From Pseudoalteromonas shioyasakiensis (lineage in GTDB: Bacteria > Pseudomonadota > Gammaproteobacteria > Enterobacterales > Alteromonadaceae), in contig NZ_JANIGL010000001.1 of the NCBI RefSeq assembly GCF_024518675.1, positions 806,001-870,000 of the forward strand: DNA of 64,000 nucleotides, in the 5' to 3' direction. The notes under the pieces were generated by a model. That model did no database searches. It had not been told where the DNA came from and saw only the letters and a program-made list of their open reading frames with translations. This document shows, one piece after another, positions 58,901-64,000 of the stretch. A program made the position numbers and the translations under genes. Positions within the stretch are counted from its first letter, which is position 1, and each line of letters begins with the position of its first letter.

Positions 58901-59144
58901 TGCCACCGTTGATGGGCATAGTATAAATATCACCAAGTAAATCAAACACAATGGTTTCACCATCAGGACTCACATCAACGTTCATCCATGTGCCTTGGCT
59001 CACGTTAATCGCCGCATCAACAAACTGACCTTGTGGCGAATCTACTTGCCATTTTTTATCATCTGCATTATCTGCAGCATGCACATTTGAATAAAGTGCT
59101 AACGATACTGATACAGCCAATGCTGTTTGCAGTAGTTTTTTCAT
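55959..59144 (-). CDS. Exported beta-propeller amidohydrolase
   Basis: 1061 residues with a signal peptide ending near VHAADN. Residues about 50-640 are TolB/PD40-type propeller repeats (SPDGKRIAFTSD, SPDGRYVYFSHD and many more). The amidohydrolase follows, with the metal histidines H715 and H717 (DAHAHG), a likely carboxylated lysine in FSVKSYNQP, and LGAHGQREG later. Such fusions occur in marine gammaproteobacteria and are thought to cleave peptides or cyclic amides in the periplasm, although the substrate is not known. It is likely monocistronic. Confidence 0.92.
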   Translation of the reverse strand: MKKLLQTALAVSVSLALYSNVHAADNADDKKWQVDSPQGQFVDAAINVSQGTWMNVDVSPDGETIVFDLLGDIYTMPINGGKATQLTSDIAWQMQPRFSPDGKRIAFTSDQGGGDNIWVMDVDGENQTAVTDETFRLLNSPAWSPDGDYIVARKHFTATRSLGAGEVWLYHKAGGKGVQLTKRADDQKDLGEPMFSPDGRYVYFSHDATPGKTFHYSKDSVAGIYKIKRFDRQTGEIETIIQGMGGAIRPTPSPDGKKLAYIKRDDFQTSLYVYDLTSGKHTKLYDKLERDMQETWAIHGVYPTIAWTPDNDELIFWAGGKINKLDVEDKSVENIAFNVETNKKIQTAVRFTQNIDSDEFDVKMLRNVQVSPDGETAIFEALGHIYKRDLESGKIKRLTRQDDHFELFPQFSRDGKKIVYVTWDDNEQGSVRVVSTRSGRGDTITQEPGKYVEPTFSPDGKTVVYRKASGGGILNPDWSLHPGIYAVSSKGGEPELITKSGYQPQFGATSDRIFVMSPWPKPSLSAVELDTKKVQKLYESKHATEFRVSPNGKYLAFAERFKVFVTPLVENGKSINIGPKDSQFPIEQLSVRAGENISWSANSDKLYWTLGPELYHASLAGIFDINQAEDADFKVKSGDNISFSKKMAEPKGMFALTGARIITMQGDKVIENGVLITDGKHIKALGSADSVTIPKGAEVINVAGKTIMPGIVDAHAHGSQGSNEIIPEQNWKNLAGLSLGVTTIHDPSNDTTEIFAASEMQKAGTIVGPRIFSTGTILYGANMPGYTSHIDSLDDAKFHLERLKKVGAFSVKSYNQPRREQRQQVIEAGRELEMMVVPEGGSLLQHNLTMVVDGHTGIEHSIPVANIYDDIKQLWSQSDVGYTPTLGVAYGGIWGENYWYDKTDVWNHPRLSKFVPKNQLLPRSMRRVKAPDHHYNHFNNARVAKELQDLGVLVNLGAHGQREGLAAHWEIWMFVQGGMSPLEALRAATLDPAKYIGLDKNIGSLEVGKLADLVVIDGNPLENIRDTDKVDYTMINGRLFNAATMNEVGQKQRDKLYFEQK

Positions 59145-59240
59145 CGAATTCTCGCTTGTTTTTGTTGTTTATTAATATGATTGCAACAAAAAGCACAGCA
59201 AGTTACCAGCAATATCTGATAAAGCGTCTTAAATTGGCGG

Positions 59241-60065
59241 TTAATGCCATTTAATTGGATCAAACTGGTAATAGTTCACCAGCATAGTGTAAATCTCAGG
59301 GTCATAATGGCGCAGCTCACTAGGCTTTTCTAAAAACGTTTCGGTGATCACCGCAAAAAATTCAGCCTCGTTGGTTGCGCCATAGCTGTGAATAACATGG
59401 GGCATGCTATAGGCCACATGAGTTTTAAGTTGATTAAAAGCACGGCTAAACACTCTCGCCCACTCTTTATAATCAGCCGCTTTTTTTAGTAACGGAGTAC
59501 CCGTTGTTTTACCCGTTTCTTGATCAAGTTGATGTGCAAATTCATGAAACACCAAGTTATGGCCATCACTTGGTAAGCGATTTCCTTCAAGTACATCATG
59601 CCAACTGAGAACCAGTGTACCACCAGGCCAAGACTCACCTTGACGAACTGTATTATGGTAGCTGACTAAACCAGCATTATCACGTGAGGTTTGCGGAGCG
59701 TAATAGGCGCTTGGGTATAATAAAATTTCTCTAACATTTTTATATAAAGGCCAAGGTTTATTTAGTACTAAAACGCAGGCATCCGCTGCAACAATCAGCT
59801 TCATAGCATCGTTAAGCTTTAGACCATCGCAGCCAATAAAGCGCTTTTCATTTAAAAACCAAACGATGTGGCGCTCAAGTTTAGCGCGATCAGCATCTGT
59901 CATTTTTTGATAAATTGGCATATAACGCAGCAATAAAGATTTTTGCTGCTCATTAAGACGGTACTCTCGGTACTTTTTTTGCCAAAGCTGATTTTGAATA
60001 TCAGGCCAGCGCCAATAAACAACCACAAACGCTATTAACGCAAGAATCAATAAACCATTTACCAT
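59241..60065 (-). CDS. mtfA: MtfA-like zinc peptidase
   Basis: 274 residues with one N-terminal membrane helix (about 3-18), which differs from the soluble E. coli MtfA. The M90 zinc motif is H174-E-F-A-H178, with the conserved EFFAVITETFLEKP later supplying the third ligand. E. coli MtfA binds and inactivates the glucose-regulator Mlc and has peptidase activity. No Mlc target is visible here. Confidence 0.9.
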   Translation of the reverse strand: MVNGLLILALIAFVVVYWRWPDIQNQLWQKKYREYRLNEQQKSLLLRYMPIYQKMTDADRAKLERHIVWFLNEKRFIGCDGLKLNDAMKLIVAADACVLVLNKPWPLYKNVREILLYPSAYYAPQTSRDNAGLVSYHNTVRQGESWPGGTLVLSWHDVLEGNRLPSDGHNLVFHEFAHQLDQETGKTTGTPLLKKAADYKEWARVFSRAFNQLKTHVAYSMPHVIHSYGATNEAEFFAVITETFLEKPSELRHYDPEIYTMLVNYYQFDPIKWH

Positions 60066-60139
60066 TAGCAGGCTCGCTGAGAAAAGACTAAGTTATTAAT
60101 ATGACCGCCAAAGTCATATTTCAATCTTTTACTATAAAT

Positions 60140-63046
60140 TTAACAGGGAGCTGATTGAGGCTGAATTACTTCAACTCGATTCCGGCCATTGTTTTTTGCT
60201 TTATAAAGCGCTTGATCGGCACTGGCCAATAAACGGTCGTATTCATCAACTAAGCTCGAATCGGCAATACCAAAACTCACCGTGACCTTAATACCTTCGG
60301 CTATCGACGAAAAATCATGATTTTCAATATCAACTCTTAATTGCTCACAAATCTCGACCGCTTGATGTGCCGTTTTATTAGGTAAAAGCAAAGTAAACTC
60401 TTCCCCTCCCCAACGAGACACTTGATTAGAATTCCTATCGCAGCATTGTTGTAATATGCTTGCTATTACGCATATCACTTTATCGCCTACCATGTGAGAC
60501 CAAGTATCGTTAATGCGCTTAAAGTGGTCAATATCAATGATTGCAATACTAAGTGGTTGCTTTGATTCTTTTATCTCATCAAAATTTTCGGCAAGCCAAG
60601 TATCAAATGCCCGTCGATTGGGGATCCCTGTTAACTGATCATGGCTGGCCTGATAAGCAAATGCATCATTTTGTAATTGTAGATCATGGGTCTGTTGTTC
60701 AACACGAAGCTTTAACTCTTTTTCAATCTTTTTATAGTGGTACAAACGGTATTTATAAACTGCAAATATCATGACAATTAGCGATAAAAATACCATCAAT
60801 TTAAAGCTCAATTTTTGCCAAAAATAAGATTGGATAACAAAGTCTAACGCCTGATGGTTTTCTTGCCACTGACCATTAGGGTAACCTGCACGCACCATGA
60901 AGGTGTATTTCCCTGGCGCTAAATTAGTATATTCAGTAATGTTTAGTTGCTGGCGATCTACCCACTTATCATTATAACCTAACAACTTAGTCTGAAACTT
61001 TAACCGTTGTGGCATAATAAAACTGAGCCCGGCATAATGAAATGAAACCCGAGCAGAACCTGGTGGTAATTTAAATTCATTCTCAGTTAAATTAAATGGG
61101 GTGTGCTTGCCATCAACCAAAACACTTTCTATAACGGTGGGTAACTCAAGTTGTGAAGCGCGCTTTAAGCGCTCCGGCATTGCAGTTGCAGCACCTAAAG
61201 CGGTGGCAAACCAAATACTGCCATCTTTATGTACCACAGCCGCAGGGTTTGAGCCGCCGTTAGCTTGAGCACTAAGCATACCATCGCCTTCATCAAACAA
61301 CTGGTATTGCAAACTAGCGGCTTTGTTATGCGGGTTATTTAATAGCTCATTCACTTGCTGTTGCTTAACCTGAATGATGCCTCGGTTACTTGAAAGCCAA
61401 AATGAATCACCTTGTTCAATGATTTGAAATAGCTTATCAACAGGTAAGCCTTGCTCGCGACCGAGCATCGCAATATCACCAGTTTCAATGTTAAAACGAA
61501 TAAGTCCTCTATCTGTGGTCATCCACATAAAGTCATTTTGCGCATAAAAGCCAAATGCATATTCAGCATTAAATTTTCGTGGAAACAGCTGCCCTTTAAA
61601 CTCACCTAAAGTGTCATTGAACATAGCAACGCCCACGCCGGTGCCAACCCAAACATGGCCTTGTGAATCAAGTGCCAACGCCATAATAAAATCACCAGGC
61701 AAACCTTGATCAGTCGTGAATTGCGTTAATGAGCCATCAATTTCTATTCGCGTTAATCCTGTCGCCGTGCCAATCCATAACCTTTGTTGATTATCGAATA
61801 ACAGAGCCCTCACCTCATTACTAGCCAGCCCCGAGTCTCGATTAATAACAGTATGTATTTCATTATTTACCACTCGCATTACACCGGCGGTGTAAGTGCC
61901 GAGCCAAACTCCGCCCGTATTATCTTCGGCTAAACTCAACACAGAGATAGGTTTATCGTTATCAACTGAAGCGAACGATTCTATTTGCTCATTATGTAGT
62001 TTGTTTAGACCAGTACTACCGCCGACCCAAATGCTACCATCAGAATGAGATAAAACGGTGCGTATATAATCGGAGCTCAGCCCCCGCTTTCTAGTCCATG
62101 AGGAAAATGGGGCTTCTCTGAGACGATATAATCCGCCATTGGTGCCAACCCAAATACTATTTTCTCTGTCTTGTAACAAAGACAGTATTCTATTACCGGG
62201 TAACCCAGCCTTAGCATCAAGCTGTTCGAGACCAAGCGTACTCAGCCTAAATACACCTTTATTGATTGTACCAAACCAGAGATCATGATGATCATCCTCT
62301 AAAATGCTCGAAACAGACTCACCATTCAATTGCTGATGAACAGTTATAAATTGATCATCAACTAACTTCCACGCTCCTTTCTCCCCCCCAACAATAAGCT
62401 GTCCTTCTCGTGTGAGTAATAATGTATAAATAGGTGCATTAGGCAATCCTTGTTCAGGGGTGACCAAGTGGGCTTGATGATTTTCAATTTTGTATAAACC
62501 ATCACTAGTAGCAGCCCAAATAACTCCGCTTGCATCTTGTATCAAACGATATGCACTTAGGTTTATTAGCACGCTAGTTTCTTGCTCAGAGTCAGCGCTA
62601 CGGTGCACCAAACCTTTCCCCTCCAACGCCAACCAAAGTTCGCCAGATTCAGCCGTTAAGATATGATTAACCATAGCTTCGGCACTTGGCTGGGTGTCCC
62701 ATTGCCCATGCAGTAAGTGGCTTACACCACCCCGAGCACCGACAATGTAAAGACCGCCATCAGGCTGAGCCGACAAACTACGTAACCCTGAGTCCGGTAA
62801 GCCAGGAATTTCTGAGCGGGTGAATAATTTAAATTCGCGTCCATTAAAACGCGCAAGCCCCTCCCATGTCGCTATCCAAATATAGCCGTCGTTGGTTTGC
62901 GCTAAACTATTAATACTATTGTGGGGTAAACCTGTGCGGGTGCTCCAAGTTTCAGAAAAGTAGTCATTTAAAGGAAGGCGTGTTTGCTCACTAGCAATAC
63001 ACGCTGATTGTATTATCAAAAAAAGAAATAGACTTATTCGTCGCAT
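60140..63046 (-). CDS. Sensor diguanylate cyclase: propeller + Y_Y_Y + GGDEF
   Basis: 968 residues. A signal peptide is followed by about a dozen Reg_prop propeller repeats (pattern GLP...I.SL.....G..WVGT..GL) to about residue 660, a Y_Y_Y domain (about 670-750), one membrane helix (about 757-775), a short coiled coil, and a GGDEF domain with GGEEF at 880-884. It makes cyclic di-GMP in response to something sensed in the periplasm. The active site looks intact. It is monocistronic. Confidence 0.95.
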   Translation of the reverse strand: MRRISLFLFLIIQSACIASEQTRLPLNDYFSETWSTRTGLPHNSINSLAQTNDGYIWIATWEGLARFNGREFKLFTRSEIPGLPDSGLRSLSAQPDGGLYIVGARGGVSHLLHGQWDTQPSAEAMVNHILTAESGELWLALEGKGLVHRSADSEQETSVLINLSAYRLIQDASGVIWAATSDGLYKIENHQAHLVTPEQGLPNAPIYTLLLTREGQLIVGGEKGAWKLVDDQFITVHQQLNGESVSSILEDDHHDLWFGTINKGVFRLSTLGLEQLDAKAGLPGNRILSLLQDRENSIWVGTNGGLYRLREAPFSSWTRKRGLSSDYIRTVLSHSDGSIWVGGSTGLNKLHNEQIESFASVDNDKPISVLSLAEDNTGGVWLGTYTAGVMRVVNNEIHTVINRDSGLASNEVRALLFDNQQRLWIGTATGLTRIEIDGSLTQFTTDQGLPGDFIMALALDSQGHVWVGTGVGVAMFNDTLGEFKGQLFPRKFNAEYAFGFYAQNDFMWMTTDRGLIRFNIETGDIAMLGREQGLPVDKLFQIIEQGDSFWLSSNRGIIQVKQQQVNELLNNPHNKAASLQYQLFDEGDGMLSAQANGGSNPAAVVHKDGSIWFATALGAATAMPERLKRASQLELPTVIESVLVDGKHTPFNLTENEFKLPPGSARVSFHYAGLSFIMPQRLKFQTKLLGYNDKWVDRQQLNITEYTNLAPGKYTFMVRAGYPNGQWQENHQALDFVIQSYFWQKLSFKLMVFLSLIVMIFAVYKYRLYHYKKIEKELKLRVEQQTHDLQLQNDAFAYQASHDQLTGIPNRRAFDTWLAENFDEIKESKQPLSIAIIDIDHFKRINDTWSHMVGDKVICVIASILQQCCDRNSNQVSRWGGEEFTLLLPNKTAHQAVEICEQLRVDIENHDFSSIAEGIKVTVSFGIADSSLVDEYDRLLASADQALYKAKNNGRNRVEVIQPQSAPC

Positions 63047-63208
63047 TATATTGAACGCCTTCCCAATTACTAACTAATGATTTAGTTATAAAACAACCAG
63101 TTATATAATGATTTTGCCTTAATTTATTATCATTATTCTTGTTTTCATAGTATTTATACTAGCATAGTACTAATTTCAGTTTCATTAACAAGCTATTCAT
63201 AAATGAAA

Positions 63209-63847
63209 TTACTCTTGGCAGTAACTATTTATACATTGCATGAAACACTCAACAAACCGAGCTACGTGAAGGCCATCCATCAATGCATGATGCACATCAA
63301 TCGATAAAGGCATTTTACCCGTTTCAGTATCATATTTACCAAAGACTAATTTAGGTATGCCCAAGCTTGTTCCCTGACTATGTGCATGAGAAAAGCTAGA
63401 AAATGCTAACCAAGGTAAAACGGAAATATGAATCAGATCAGCCTCTCCTTCTGTTTGCTCAAATGCACTGGAAAATAAGGGTTGTTGTTTTGCTGACTCA
63501 CTTACCTGATGCGCACGTTTAGCAAACTCAGCAAAGTCATTGCACAAGTTAAAATAACTGAAGCGAAAGGTATCATCTGGTGCAAGTTCTACCACACTCG
63601 CCCGCGTACTTTGCAATTGCACAGGGTTATCATCAACAATACGCAGTTGCATGGGGTGGTATTGGTGGCAAGCTCGTAGCGCTAAGAATATGTAACTTTG
63701 AAAAAAAGAGCGTTTATGCGATTGACAGTATTGGTACAGCGGCTGCATATCTAGCTGTACGCAAACATTAAAATAAGGTTGGGTAAAGTCTTTGAAAAGC
63801 GCAAAGTGCTGGGCACGAGGCCAGCTAGTTAAAGGGATCGGAGTCAT
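63209..63847 (-). CDS. Chloramphenicol acetyltransferase-like protein (CAT type A fold)
   Basis: 212 residues from the ATG at 63847, which gives the normal CAT length; the longer ORF to 63916 has a hydrophobic lead unlike CAT. The HHxxxDG signature is present as VHHALMDGLH (catalytic H187, structural D191), and PWLAFSSFSHA precedes it. Real CATs acetylate chloramphenicol. Chromosomal CAT-like genes in marine bacteria may have other acyl acceptors, so resistance should not be assumed. Confidence 0.85.
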   Translation of the reverse strand: MTPIPLTSWPRAQHFALFKDFTQPYFNVCVQLDMQPLYQYCQSHKRSFFQSYIFLALRACHQYHPMQLRIVDDNPVQLQSTRASVVELAPDDTFRFSYFNLCNDFAEFAKRAHQVSESAKQQPLFSSAFEQTEGEADLIHISVLPWLAFSSFSHAHSQGTSLGIPKLVFGKYDTETGKMPLSIDVHHALMDGLHVARFVECFMQCINSYCQE

Positions 63848-63906
63848 TATAATTTTTGTAAACGGTAAAACTAAAGTGTAGCTTGGTTTTTTCAAGCCAC
63901 AAAGAA

Positions 63907-63930
63907 AAAGGCGCACATTAGTACGCCTTT
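63907..63930 (-). terminator. Hairpin past the partial right-edge gene
   Basis: 7-bp stem (63907-63913 with 63924-63930), 10-nt loop, followed by T-rich sequence on the minus strand (TTTTTCTTT, partly in the stem). It would end the gene entering from the right edge. Confidence 0.6.
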
Positions 63931-63965
63931 ATAAGCAAAGATACGTTTAAAATTAGCTAACGTAC

Positions 63966-64000
63966 TTAAAGGCCGTTAGCAATAATTTCTTGCGCGAGTT
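63966..64000 (-). CDS. Partial C-terminus of an unknown gene
   Basis: Reading in from the right edge, one frame gives LAQEIIANGL then a stop at 63966-63968, followed by a terminator-like hairpin. Too short to name. Confidence 0.4.
   Translation of the reverse strand, partial: LAQEIIANGL

Noticed and set aside
63209..63847. Calling the CAT-like gene a chloramphenicol resistance determinant
   Set aside because: Fold and catalytic motif match, but chromosomal CAT-like proteins often have other acceptors and there is no mobile context.

Overview
The window looks like chromosomal DNA of a marine gammaproteobacterium of the order Alteromonadales, most likely Pseudoalteromonas or a close relative. 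I infer this from the low GC content, three large TonB-dependent receptors, the DUF2989/DUF2066/DUF2069/DUF2897 family genes, and gene orders typical of that group (pheS-pheT-ihfA, priC with ybaM, perM next to bepA-arsC-wrbA). I see no rRNA or tRNA gene, no CRISPR array, no prophage and no intact insertion sequence.

Layout. 1-4.9 kb: a partial sodium:alanine symporter, an M14 zinc carboxypeptidase, a long-form glyceraldehyde-3-phosphate dehydrogenase and a lipoprotein. 5-10.6 kb: the pheS-pheT-ihfA operon and a DUF2066-hda pair. 10.8-21.9 kb: a LysE exporter, then two outer-membrane import cassettes on the minus strand. One is a receptor followed by an S9 peptidase; the other is a receptor followed by a methyltransferase and a Sel1-repeat protein. 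22-28.5 kb: polB and dinG, divergent over an SOS-like box, then a TSUP permease, priC, a ComFB-like gene and ybaM. 28.5-35.5 kb: an isoaspartyl peptidase, then SapC, a DUF6445 oxygenase-like protein, a tryptophan-halogenase-like flavoprotein and a third receptor. 36-42 kb: zwf-pgl, pgi and a LacI-family regulator. 42-45.5 kb: a three-domain sulfur enzyme (cysteine desulfurase, metallo-beta-lactamase-fold dioxygenase and rhodanese) downstream of perM and a TusA-like gene. 45.6-50.6 kb: an unknown gene, bepA, arsC-like, wrbA-like, DUF2069 and an ankyrin membrane protein. 50.8-55.8 kb: mlaC, a PagL-like lipid A deacylase, DUF2897, metR, elyC, a Nif3-family gene and an unknown gene. 56-64 kb: a beta-propeller amidohydrolase, mtfA, a propeller-GGDEF sensor, a CAT-like acyltransferase and the edge of one more gene.

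Three themes link the genes. First, an 18-bp palindrome of the form AATGACARCGYTGTCATT occurs four times: twice upstream of the third receptor, once upstream of pgi beside the LacI gene, and once upstream of metR. In three of these the palindrome contains the -35 hexamer of a plausible promoter, which predicts a LacI-type regulon joining sugar uptake, glucose-6-phosphate metabolism and methionine control. Second, each of the three receptor genes is followed by an intrinsic terminator whose U-tract lies just before the start of a co-directional enzyme gene, so the downstream gene probably depends on readthrough. Third, the fused sulfur enzyme keeps the key residues of all three domains and lies downstream of a TusA-like sulfur carrier. 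It is the best candidate here for a poorly described system: a one-polypeptide route from cysteine sulfur through persulfide to sulfite or thiosulfate.
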